A stretch of 64,000 bases of DNA from Lampris incognitus. Lineage: Eukaryota > Chordata > Actinopteri > Lampriformes > Lampridae. Shown piece by piece: positions 22,441 to 33,039 of the stretch. The translations under genes were made by a program, and so were the position numbers. The notes beneath the pieces were generated by a model. The model did no database searches, was not told where the DNA came from, and was given only the letters and a program-made list of their open reading frames with translations. The stretch covers positions 109,354,582 through 109,418,581 of the forward strand of contig NC_079213.1 in the NCBI RefSeq assembly GCF_029633865.1, given 5' to 3'. The stretch's first letter is position 1; the number at the start of each line of letters is the position of its first letter.

Positions 22441-22760
22441 GCCCACAGCAGTGCCACACAAAGACAAAAACACATCCAAAAACCACAAGAACACATATAT
22501 CCAAACTAACACATATACGTACATCTAAACTAAACTAAAAAATAATCACTGTCCAAGAGAGCGAACGCCAGCCAGGATGACTGTCGGTCTGCATGAGCTA
22601 ACAGTTAGCTTAGCCTGCCCCGCTTCCGGGTCCTGTCAGACCGCCCTCGGCCCTCCTCTTCGGGCGCAGCTCCGGTCAGGGCCGTGGTGCTTGGGCCCAC
22701 CAGACACACAGCAGACCTGGCTTCCTCAGCCGATCCAACGCCAGCTAGTTTTATTGTTTG
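22441..22760 (+). repeat. Dispersed repeat R3, copy 2 (short VNTR)
   Basis: It begins CCCCCCAGCCCACAGCAGTG and holds only about three short ACACATATATCCAAACTAA-like units. The R3 block follows: AACGCCAGCCAGGATGACTG, CGGGTCCTGTCAGACCGCCC and TCTTCGGGCGCAGCTCC. It is co-linear with the copy at 24525-25270, which has a greatly expanded array. Confidence 0.75.
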
Positions 22761-24524
22761 TTTTCTGTAACAGCCAGCACCTCTAGCTGTGGTACCGAGC
22801 ACAGATATATGGGTAACAACCAGTTCTTATCAGTCCTCTCTATGTTATAAATAATAGAAGAATAAAGAATTTCAATGTGGACCAGAGTCTCAGGAATTCT
22901 TGGTCGCTCGGGAGAAAATGGGTACCGGCAGCAAAGGTGAAACAAGACACAAACTCAGCAGTCACGTTAGAAAGGTAAAAAAAATAAAATATTCATTTTC
23001 TGCTCTCTTTCTGTTCTCTTTTCCTCCTCTTTTTAAACTCAACTCAAATCAAATAAACATACACATTCAAGAATAATTCAATTTATGTTGTATGTGTCTT
23101 CAAGCATCTCCCCCTTTCTTTCGATCCAGCTCATGGGTTTGGCTCGCCACTCCAGGACCAACGGCACTTCTCTCCAACGGAAGCAAGCCGGGCTGAAGAA
23201 TCCATGGAGCTATATGCAACTTTTTTGTTCATAAAGTGTTCTTGCGTTTATGCAGAAAAAATGGCACCCACTGGTGAGTCAAGTAGTTTCACTTCTGGAG
23301 GCCTCAAGTAGTCTGGGGAAACCAGTCTTCTCACATACCACGTATATTATATACACATCTGGTCTCACAAGTGAGGGATCATCCATGACAAGGTTTGAAT
23401 TAAAGGATTTTAATGCGCTATGTGGAGGCAACGAACCAATGCAAAGTGGATGTTGCCTCTGCAGAAAATCCCTTATCTGACACCTTGGAGTGGATTATCC
23501 AGTTTGTACCATGGTCATTTGCCAAGGGAGTAAAATGAAAATGTTCACTTATTTTTGTTTTGGACTCGGAATTAAAAGGCTATGAAGCAAAAGTTAGCCA
23601 CTAAGCTAACTTGAATGTTCAGTGTGTGACTATGGTTGCATTAAACTTGAGCCAAACTACATGTGCATTATACGGTTTTAACGTACACCCTCCAGCCAAT
23701 CAGGGATGAGTTTTCTCTGTGACTATGGTGTAATACTGTTAATCACAAAGAAGGCTCTCGCACACTAAGAGAGGACAAGCGCTAACCTGTCTTCACAATA
23801 GTTTTGAATAGGTTAATAAATGGCGGTAGAAAACAAAAAAGATGTTTCCGTGTCAAGCCACCAATACTGTTTATACTGTATATTAAGGACCCGTGAAGTG
23901 TGACATAAATGTCATGCCCAAGAGAGGGATTCCAGGCCCAACCCAGTTTAAATCCTATTCAAAAATATGAAGGGGGTGTAAAATAATAGCCTGTAACAAT
24001 ACTGATTCTTTTTTGCTTTTGAAGACTGCTCTCTTATGCGTTTCTAGATAGGTTGAGGGGCATCTTGACCAGTTTTTAAGCTGCAATAAGAAATCACTTG
24101 CAACTGTTAGCTTAGTATAAGCTGTAAAAGTCCCTGACATCTACCAGCAGCACATGCATGACACTACTAGTGTTCCCTCTCCTAGTCCAGTGATGTAACA
24201 TCCCACAATGGCATATATATAGACCGTGCAGACAGCGTGGTTGCACTGGGACCCGTGGGGGGGGGGCACCAACAATGTGTTGGGCGGAGAATGGGCCCTT
24301 GCAAGTGATTCAGATTGCCGCCTCGGAAATACGCCTGTGTTCAAAGAACTCTACTGTACCATTTGCTATATATGCCATCTAAAAAGCAAACCCATCTCCG
24401 TCATGGGTTTCTTTTTTTTTTCTTTTTTTTTTTGGTAAAATTGCTACAGTCTGTAGCAATGTATAATAGAATTATATGCTTATTCTGCATAAAATATAAA
24501 GGAATCAGGAAGCAGGAAATATAA
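22761..24524. other. Intergenic, nothing identified
   Basis: Poly-T tracts lie at 24411-24433 and a poly-G run at about 24257-24264. No supported exon or repeat terminus was seen. Confidence 0.4.
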
Positions 24525-25270
24525 TTTCCCCCAACCCACAGCAGTGCAACACAAAGACAAAAACACATCCAAAAACTACAAGAACACATATATCCACACT
24601 AGAACACATATATCTAAATTAAGAACACATATATCCAAACTAGAACACATATATCCAACCTAAGAACACATTTATCCAAATTAAGAACACATTTATCCAA
24701 ACTAGAACACATATATCCAGACTAAGACATATATCCAAACTAAGAACACATATATCCAAACTAAGACACATATATCCAAACTAAGAACACATATATCCAA
24801 ACTAAGAACATATATATCCAAACTAAACACATATATCCAACACATATATCCAAACTAAACACATATAACCAAACCAAGAACACATATATCCAAACTAAGA
24901 ACACATATATCCAAACTAAGAACTTATATATCCAAACTAAACACATATATCCAACACATAGTTCCAAACTAAACACATATATCCAACACATAGTTCCAAA
25001 CTAAACACATATATCCAAACTAAGCAACAACAACAAAAAATACTGTCCAAGAGAACAAACGCCAGCCAGGATGACTGTCGGAACCGCCAGTCTGCATGGG
25101 CTAGCAGTTAGCTTAGCCTGCCCCACTTTCACATCCTGTCAGACCACCCTCAGTGTTTCCTCATCGGGTGCAGCTCTGGGCAGGGCCATGGTCCCTGGGC
25201 CCACAGGATGCAGCAGACCAAGCTCTCCCAGCCAATCCAGCACCAGCTCTCCCAGCCTTCAAACAAAAAC
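24525..25270 (+). repeat. Dispersed repeat R3, copy 3, with expanded ~21-bp array
   Basis: It begins with the same CCCCCAACCCACAGCAGTGC leader as copy 2. About twenty degenerate units of AAGAACACATATATCCAAAC follow (24585-25022). The R3 block then appears, AACGCCAGCCAGGATGACTG and CATCCTGTCAGACCACCCTC. The array is several times longer than in copy 2. Confidence 0.8.
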
Positions 25271-25389
25271 ACAAACCTAGACACAAATGTGGACAAAGAC
25301 ACTGCATAGACAGTACTGGGTGAGGCCGCAGCAGGTGTAAGTTCGTCATGCCAACTTCCCGCACCGGTACTGGGTGAGGGCCTTCGAGG

Positions 25390-26500
25390 CCGCTGCAAAC
25401 GTGAGTTCAATCATCCGCTCCCATGGCTTCTTATACCATTGCTATGCTGACGATACCCAGCTCTTCCTATCATTCCTGCCAGATGACCTCACAGTCTCGG
25501 CATGGATATCATTATGCCTTGCTGATATCTCTGCATGGATGAAAGGACACCACCTTCAGCTTAACCTATCTAAGATTGAGCTCCTTGTCATCTCAGCCAG
25601 TCCATCCTTACAACAACAGATCAATATCCAGCTTGGATCATCAACCTAACTCATGCCCACAAAGTCTTCCCGAATCCTGGGTGTCATAACTGATGACCAA
25701 CTAACCTTTAAGGTTCACGTGGCCTCAATTGTTCGGTCGTGCCGATTTGCCCTGTACAACATCAGGAAAATTAGACCCTACCTGTGTGAGCATGCAGCAC
25801 AACTCCTGGTACAGACTCTTGTTATATCACGCATTGACTACTGCAACTCCTTACTGGGAGGTATCCCTGCATGCACTTTCAAACCTCTACAAATGACCCA
25901 GAATGGCATGTCTGGTCTTCAACCAAGCCAAAACAGCACATGTCACTCCACTGTTCATATCCTTCCACTGGCTCCTAGTTGCTGCCAGCATCAAATTCAA
26001 AACCTTAATGCTCACTTACAAAACAGCAACTCAAATGGCCCCCGTCTACCTGAACGTCCTCATTCAGGTATACACTCAGTCAAACTCACTAAGCTCTGCC
26101 AATGAAAGGTGTCTGGCACTTCCGTCACAATGTGTCCCTAAGTCACTAGTCAGACTCTTCTCTTCTGTGGTTCCCCGGTGGTGGAACGAATTACCAAACT
26201 CCATTCGATCCACTGAGTCCCTCTCCATCTTTAAGAAGAAGCTAAAGACCCAGCTCTTTATTGAACACCTCCACACCTGATTGTATTAATATTGGAAAAA
26301 AAATCACTTCTAAGCACCTTATGCATTGCCTTTGTGCACTGCGTGTTGACGCCTATGTGCTGTCGGATTTGAACCTAGTTTTTTGGCACTTACTTGCAAT
26401 GCCGCCTCCTGACTAGATCCTTGCTTGTGTTGTATTAACTTCCAGATGTACATCGCTCGGGATAAAAGTGTCTGCTAAATGAAATTGTAATTATAAAAAA
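25390..26500 (+). pseudogene. L2-type LINE fragment, 5' truncated, frameshifted
   Basis: The + strand reads FLYHCYADDTQLFLSF near 25428-25475 (intact YADD), then SSRILGVITDDQLTFKVHVA near 25660-25720 and SRIDYCNSLLGGIPACTF near 25828-25880. A frameshift at about 25905 moves the frame, which then reads PLFISFHWLLVAASIKFKTL and SVVPRWWNELPNSIRSTESL to a stop near 26280. The tail ends in AAGTGTCTGCTAAATGAAAT. Sequence upstream of the YADD block is missing. Confidence 0.8.
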
Positions 26501-27574
26501 TATGCAATAACCCTGTTGTATGCCATTTTTACTTTTATTTCTGAAAATATTCTAAAAGCAGAACCACTGGCAAAGAGGATCTGAAAACCTTATTCGTTTT
26601 TGCCATAGGTGAAAAATCTGAGAGCCCCAAAATTATGAGTACACTCTGGAAAGCATCAAGGAAATAACGCTCAGAGCCAACAAGGGCTGTCGCAGTGCCA
26701 AACTTGCATGTGTAGCTTTAATAACCCACTATCTTATCCACGATGTTAATTTTATCGAATGGGCTCCATCTCACAGGATCCACAAAGTGTATTAAGATTA
26801 GTGAGAACAAGGCCTCAGACACCCCCCAGCCTTCTGTAGTGTGTGCAGATTTCCAATTTGAAAAGCTGAACATCAACCACTAAAATGAACAACCACAAAA
26901 GTATTCATGGTTCAGACATTGGCGGATTCATTATTGTCTTAAATTTCCCAGTGATAGAAAGTATCAACAAGCACATTTGTTAGCAAATAAATCTGCAAGA
27001 CTGACGCTTTAATAGGCTGAAAGAAATTCACGGCTGAATCACTTCTGAACACTTATGTTCCTAACCATTTAAAAACAACTTTAATGTTAACACACATTGG
27101 TGAAGATAACACCGAGCATCGTTGTTACTGACTTTGCATGACATGAAACATCAAGATGAGACAAGATCTCCATTAACCAGAATGTAAGCGTACATGTAAT
27201 GTGGAAAATGCATCTTAAGGTATGAGATTTGGCAAGCCCTGTTTATCAAATCTCATACCTATGCCGTGTCCGCTATACTAAGTATACAGAGTCTCTTCAT
27301 GAACTGATTAACTTGCTGGCACCACCCAGGGGTCATTTACTTCACTTTATTCTAGTCATCAAGGTGTGAGATGAGGTTAGCCTGTTGGTGCTGGTAGAAG
27401 TGGGTTTCTTTCTTTCTCGCAGTGTAAAAAGTGATTCAATGTCTAATTTATTGGGCAAAGTTTTGATGGACATGCCAACTGTACCACCTGTAAATATTTC
27501 AACGATGATGACACATGCCAGACAAGGACAGAAACTGTGGCAGGCAAAATGCTGTTTTCCAATACACCAATAGT
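26501..27574. other. Intergenic, nothing identified
   Basis: Low-complexity AT-rich sequence. ORFs on both strands at 27342-27611 overlap each other and show no recognisable domain. Confidence 0.4.
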
Positions 27575-28510
27575 TACTCAAAGAAAGTTGAATCAGTTCA
27601 TCTGGATACAACGTTTATTGACCGATACGTTTCATCACTCAGCTAAATCTAATTTTACCCGGATTATTGGGCATGCATCAAGACCAATAGTTGTATTATA
27701 GCAATTGCTTTATTAACTTTATCCTTACATTCAGCACAGCAAGCATGAAAAAAGTAAAACATTGCTGTGCCTTGGTTGTTGACTTGTCTAAAACATATGG
27801 AAATGAAGCCATGGCGTGTCAGGCCAGGACTCCGCAGCCTACACCCATCTACAGGCCAGTGGCCACTCTTTCTAGGATGAGGATGTGCACATCCTAGGGA
27901 GGAACGCTGGTTTGAACGGGGAGTCACAGAGGCCATCTATGTTAAGAGGGAATGGCCATCCTTGAACCGGGGGAGGGGGGGGGGGCTAAGCGTACATCTG
28001 TCACCATCTTCCAATGCTGTGATTGCAAACATACCCGAATCCTCTGTGAATAGTACACATGGCCATTGAAGCGCTAGTTAATGCTCACGCCCATATTTGC
28101 ACATGAAACTGGTTGTTGTTTTCAGTCGCTATGCCACTGTATTGTTTATAAGGGTGGGGATTCCTGCAGTCGGTTGAGACTGAAGATGTGATGAAACGTT
28201 TCTCTCAATAAACGTTGTATCCAGATTGATTCACCTTTCCGTGCTTTCCTTACCTGGATTATTGAGCATGCATAAAGACAAATAAAAGCCATGATTTACT
28301 AAACACCAACATCCCCATTTGCCACAACAAAATGTTTCTATGAGTTGATGCGGTTTCATTCTCATACGTGAGGAAGTCATTAGTGGATCACATTCCCAAA
28401 CATCAAAGGAGATTGAATCAGTTCATCTGGATACAATGTTTATTGACAGAGAAATCTCTCAATAAACATTGTATCCAGATGAACTGATTCAACCTTCTCT
28501 GATTTTGCCA
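27575..28510. repeat. Cluster of foldback-family repeats
   Basis: Three pieces of one family are present: 27588-27640 (TTGAATCAGTTCATCTGGAT and ACGTTTATTG), 28180-28245 (GATGAAACGTTTCTCTCAAT) and 28404-28503. The last is a near-perfect palindrome with arms of about 48 bp around a GACAGAGAAATCT centre. The sequence between them is unassigned and includes a poly-G run near 27972. Confidence 0.7.
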
Positions 28511-28782
28511 CCTGGATTATCATTGGGCACGCATCAAGACACATTCCCAAACAGTTTTCGGGGCTAAGCTCTTTTTTTAAGTCAAAACCTTCACATCACC
28601 TTCGGGCCGAGTGGTCGGGTTAGACAGTGTGGTGACGCATTTAGAATCGCGGCACTGACTGAGAGCATTTAACGGCAACACTTAGCCATAATGAAATGAG
28701 TCAAAATAGAAAAGTGGACACGGGTGTGCAGGAACTTCAGCACAACGTCACCACAGAAGCACGATATGTCATGAAGCAGAAG

Positions 28783-28985
28783 TCAACTCAGTTTTATTTG
28801 TGTAGCCCAATATCACAAATTTGCCTCGTGGGGTTTTAAAGCAACACAACATCCTGTCCTTAGACCCTCGCATCAGATAAGGAACAACTCGCTAAAAAAC
28901 AAAACAAAACCCTTTAACGGGGAGAAACTCCAGGGAGAGCAACAGAGGAGGGATCTCTCTCTCCTGAGACGGACAACGCGCAATG
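28783..28985 (-). mobile_element. Antisense L2-type 3' tail
   Basis: TTTTATTTGTGTAGCCCAAT followed by ATCACAAATTTGCC, AACATCCTGTCCTTAGACCC and GAGGGATCTCTCTC is the reverse complement of the L2 tail at 20990-21236. Coding sequence is absent, so this is a 3'-end-only insert. Confidence 0.8.
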
Positions 28986-30369
28986 GAAAATGAAGTAAAC
29001 GTTACAATGTACAGTAAAGCATCGGTGAAGCCTCTCCACACGCGGCATGAAGATACGTTCACGTTATTTACTGTACACCGGGTTACGGCATCTAACATTA
29101 TGTCTCACACTCTCAGCACGATGAACCGGGCCTGCAAAACAAAGCCGGGTTTACTTCCGTGGAATCGCACAGAAACGAGAGACCAGCAGAACCGGGGGGG
29201 GGGGGGCTGATCAAAACCTTTCCCGTAAATGAAAAGAAAGTTGGGCAACAGTGACAGAGCAGCTGCATTTTAAACCATGTGTTCAGGGTTTCTTTAGAAT
29301 ACGGCAGGTTTATTTACGGGCCTCCCTGAGATAAATCCAACCGTCCTTGTCACATGAAAGAAAGGCGTAAATGTGACGCTGTGATATTTTCATTTGTTAA
29401 ACAAAAAGTAGGGGAGTAAAAAGGAAGAAAAAAAAAAGTGCAACCGTCCCATTTAAGCCGTCTGTGAAAGCATCATTTGATTTGTGTTGCCGTGGAAAAG
29501 AAGCTCTGGGATGCCAGCCGCCCCGCTTCCCTCCGCGGCCTTGGCCGTGACTGGCCAGGATATCGTGCAGACGGCAGAAGTGTTCAATAGTTGGGGTTAT
29601 TTATACCATTTGGCTGCGCGTATCTGAGGAATCGGGGGGGAATTCTGGCTCGTCAGCGTGAGTAATGGTATCTGGGAACGGGGGGCCCCCGCCGGAAAGG
29701 TTTTGACGGTGTGAGTGGGTTCGCGCCGTAATCGCTCGGACAACGTGAATCGGGGAAAGGGACGTAAATTCCCGTGTTGTTTTTGGGCCTTGTTGTGGAT
29801 GTGCAACTCTCGTCACGTCGGCGCCGTGAGTCGGCGCCGTGAGCCGTGCCACATTAGAGGTACGCACAGCAGATGCGCTGCTGAAGGGCTGCCCGCGACA
29901 CACGCATTTACAGCATCCGCGGTGGAAAGTTTTATTCTTAGGACGGGGCTTTTTTCTTTTTTTCCCCTTCTCTCTCTCTCTCTCTAGTCCCTCCGACAGC
30001 GGATGTACAGTGACTACAAACAATAGTGAAAGCCTTGAGGGCATCTTCAGAAATACCACACACACACACACGCACACGCACACACACAATCACTGGGTTG
30101 ACACTTCTTCTGGTTCCAGCTGCTATTTCTATCTGTCTGCTGTCTGTGAGGTCACAGGCTTTGATGCAATAACCGGGTTGTGGTGTGCTGATTTAAAAAC
30201 CATACATCATGGAATGTGTGTGTGTTTGTGTTTGTGTGTGTGTGTGTGTGTGTGTGGGTCTAGCCTTGGAGCCTTGGTTTCTGAGTGTGTGTGTGTGTGT
30301 GTGTAGGAGCCCGGACGTCCTGACTTCCGATGTCGGATTCTGCTGAAGACTTAAGTGTTGACTGTCTTC
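28986..30369. other. Intergenic, GC-moderate, nothing identified
   Basis: It contains a (CT)n tract at 29971-29988, (CA)n at 30056-30088 and (GT)n at 30213-30302. Open frames across 29601-30306 are extended by these simple repeats and are not supported as genes. Confidence 0.4.
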
Positions 30370-30540
30370 ATGCTTGCTCAACAATCCAGGTAAGGAAATG
30401 ACAGGAAGTTGAACCGGTTCACCCGGACGCAACGTTCGGCGGGAGAAACGTTTCATCAGTCATCTGAGTGACCTCTCCAGTCTCATCTGACAGCACGTAC
30501 CCCCCCCCCCAAAAAAATAAATTTTTTAAATACAGTGGTA

Positions 30541-30911
30541 TCTACCAACAGGGGGATCGCTGGTTCGAATCCCCACGTTACCTCCGGCTTGATCGGGCGT
30601 CCCTACAGACACAGTTGGCCGTGTCTGCGGGGGTGGGAGGCCGGACGTGGTTGTGTGTCCTGGTCGCTGCTCTAGCGCCTCCTCTGGTAGGGGGTAGCGT
30701 GATCCTCCCATGCGTTACACCCCCCCTGGTGAAACTCCTCACCGTCAGGTGAAAAGAAGCGGCTGGCGACTCCACATGTATGGGAGGAGGCATGTGGTAG
30801 TCTGCAGCCCCCCCCCCCCGGCTCTGAGGAGGGGGTGGAGCAGCGACCGGGACAGCTCGGGAGAGTGGGGTAATTGGCCGGATACAACTGGGGAGAAAAA
30901 GGGGGTGAAAA
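30541..30911 (+). mobile_element. SINE (family A), 5'-truncated
   Basis: The B-box region is present (CTGGTTCGAATCCCCACGTT near 30562), followed by the family-A body CTAGCGCCTCCTCTGGTAGG and GGCTGGCGACTCCACATG. The A-box part of the head is missing. Direct repeats AAATACAGTGG at 30528-30538 and 30912-30922 flank the insert. Confidence 0.8.
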
Positions 30912-30969
30912 AAATACAGTGGCATTACAACGCAAACCAACGATTGGCTTCATGTGCAAACTGCCGCGA

Positions 30970-31034
30970 CCATTAACCATTAACCATTAACTATTAACCA
31001 TTAGCCATTAACGGTTAACCATTAACCATTAACT
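30970..31034. repeat. Degenerate ACCATTA heptamer array
   Basis: About nine units of (ACCATTA)n with variants such as AACTATT and AGCCATT. It is not the vertebrate telomere hexamer. Confidence 0.85.
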
Positions 31035-31533
31035 AGAGCTAGTGGCCATGAACACTACTGACAGATGACTGGGGAGGAGTTGCAATCACAGCACGGTAAG
31101 ATGGAGACAGATGCACTCTTAGTCCCCCCCCCCCCCCCGGGGTAGTGTTTAATTCATAGTTTATATTGTTTAATTTACATTAACATTGTGCATGTGTGTG
31201 TGTGTGTGTTAGTAGGCATCAAACAACCAATGACTGAGACATTATGACAGGGAGCATCGTCATGGAGCCGTCCTAAGAGATTTATTTTCCGGATGACTGG
31301 CTGCAAACCACACCCTTTACCTTTATAAAAAAAATATCCCAAGTCCCAAGATAGTCCACATCTCACTTAACGACAATTCATTTAGACTAATTAGTTTTCT
31401 GTGTGTGCATGTGTGTATGCATGTGTGTACACTTTTATTGACATGGTTAGCCTCCCTACATCTGAGAGAACTGTTTGCTCGTTTTAGACCGCGAACATGT
31501 AGGAAATTATATGATTTTGAACATTAAACAAAA

Positions 31534-31771
31534 CTACCCAGGTCAAAAAGTAGTATACTGCACTGTATTAGAGATATAATCTATGTATACTAAAGTTAGC
31601 ACAAGTACACTTTTGCTTTTTGTGCTTAGGGTTAGCTGTACTCAAGGAGTAGTTGAGTACACTTTAGTATACTTGAAGGGGACAAAAAAGAAAGTACGAA
31701 GAAGATGAAAGTGTACTTCGTACATTCTTTAAAAGGTATAATGTAAGTATGGTATGTTTTCACCTGGGTAG
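31534..31771. mobile_element. Short inverted-repeat element (MITE-like)
   Basis: The left end CTACCCAGGTCAAAAAGTAG is mirrored by the right end TTTTCACCTGGGTAG. Internal AGTATACT and GTACACTT motifs are also arranged with partial dyad symmetry. No coding sequence is present and the target duplication is not clear. Confidence 0.6.
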
Positions 31772-31914
31772 GTAGTGTTACATATTGATAAGCTCCAAGT
31801 TTCCTGTTGGTCAAAGATGGGTTCTGTCTGTTTCAACTGAAACAAGTTCATTTTGAATCATGTCGTTCTGTGTTGTGGTCCTGTTACTTCTTCTCTCTGT
31901 TACATGAAGCTATA

Positions 31915-31993
31915 GACACACAGACACACAGACAGGCAGGCAGACAGACAGACAGACACACAGACACACAGACAGACACACAGATACACAGAC

Positions 31994-32060
<67 letters not shown>

Positions 32061-32117
32061 CAGACAGGCAGACAGACAGACAGATCCTGGTACATCTTCT
32101 CTCTGTAATATGAAGCT

Positions 32118-32154
<37 letters not shown>

Positions 32155-32212
32155 TCCTGGTACATCTTCTCTCTGTAATATGAAGCTACAGACAGACAGA
32201 CAGATAGATACG

Positions 32213-32244
<32 letters not shown>

Positions 32245-32361
32245 TCCTGTTACATCTCTCTGTAATATGAAGGTACAGACAGACAGACAGACAGATAGAT
32301 ACATAGATAGATAGACAGACAGACAGACAGATCCTGTTACATCTTCTCTGTTATATGAAGG

Positions 32362-32430
<69 letters not shown>

Positions 32431-32458
32431 ACAGACAGACAGACAGATAGATAGGTAT
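31915..32458. repeat. Compound (GATA)n/(ACAG)n microsatellite with duplicated spacers
   Basis: Blocks of GATA and GACA repeats alternate with a repeated unique spacer of the type ATCCTGGTACATCTTCTCTC followed by TGTAATATGAAGCTA. The spacer occurs at about 32092, 32153, 32243 and 32331, showing tandem duplication of a spacer-plus-repeat unit. A related TTCTTCTCTCTGTTACATGA motif at 31889 precedes the array. Confidence 0.9.
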
Positions 32459-32755
32459 GTGATTTTGTAAAGCGTGTAGCACATTGCATTTGAATGTGGG
32501 GGATGTGCTATATTAATACAGTTTGATTGATTGAACAGTTTGATTTCTCCATATCATCTTTAATAAGAACGTTTTGGTGGTAACTTTGGTGAAAATCTTC
32601 AGGTCGAGACGTGCATTAATTGCAATGCTTCAGCGATTAACAAATATACCAAGGCTCACCATTATACAAGCTACATACTGTGCAGAACCCATACCCCAGA
32701 CTGAAAACAAATAAAGTTTTTTCCCTCTCTGACTATTGGAGAAACCAGATACCTG

Positions 32756-32844
32756 AAGGAGAATTTCCCAGTAGTGGGCCAATGCCAACAGCAACTGAGT
32801 CAAAGGTGCGTTCAGGGGTGTTCATGTGGGCCTGGTATTTAAAA
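32756..32844 (+). promoter_or_regulatory. Putative rgs1-like promoter (kB-like, CCAAT, AP-1, TATA-like motifs)
   Basis: Within 90 bp there is AGAATTTCCC (32759-32768; its complement GGGAAATTCT matches the NF-kB consensus at 9 of 10 positions). Also present are CCAAT (32779-32783), the AP-1 consensus TGAGTCA (32796-32802) and TATTTAAAA (32836-32844). The TATA-like box lies about 150 bp before the start codon. These are motif matches only; activity is inferred. Mammalian RGS1 is an immune-activation-induced gene, which would fit such sites. Confidence 0.45.
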
Positions 32845-32979
32845 CCTGCAGCAGCATGCCCTCAGCGTCACAGGGTCACACCTCGGCTGAAACTCGTGCA
32901 GGCTGGATAGATGCTCTGGAATATTTACAAAGACCCTAACACGGGAAAACTTGCAACAGTTTGAAGGACTTTTACAGCA

Positions 32980-33039
32980 ATGCCGACATGCCCAAACTTT
33001 TGTTTTCAAAGATTTGCCGCTACGAGTTTAAGGATCTGA
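32980..33039 (+). other. Overlapping upstream ORF of rgs1-like gene
   Basis: ATG at 32980 opens a 19-codon ORF ending in TGA at 33037-33039. It starts 8 bases before the main ATG (32988) and overlaps it in another frame. Both ATGs have G at -3. Such an arrangement usually lowers translation of the main ORF through leaky scanning. Confidence 0.5.

Noticed and set aside
29601-30306. ORFs of 155-162 aa on both strands
   Set aside because: They depend on (CA)n/(GT)n tracts, overlap on opposite strands and show no domain.
30970-31034. Telomere-like repeat
   Set aside because: The unit is ACCATTA (7 bp), not CCCTAA; only the loop at 40749-40772 has the true telomere motif.
31884-32484. Ser/Ile/Leu/Cys-repeat ORFs that look like membrane proteins
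   Set aside because: They are translations of GATA/GACA microsatellites.
32980-33039. ATG at 32980 as the start of the rgs1-like protein
   Set aside because: It reaches a stop after 19 codons; the ATG at 32988 is in frame with all five RGS exons.
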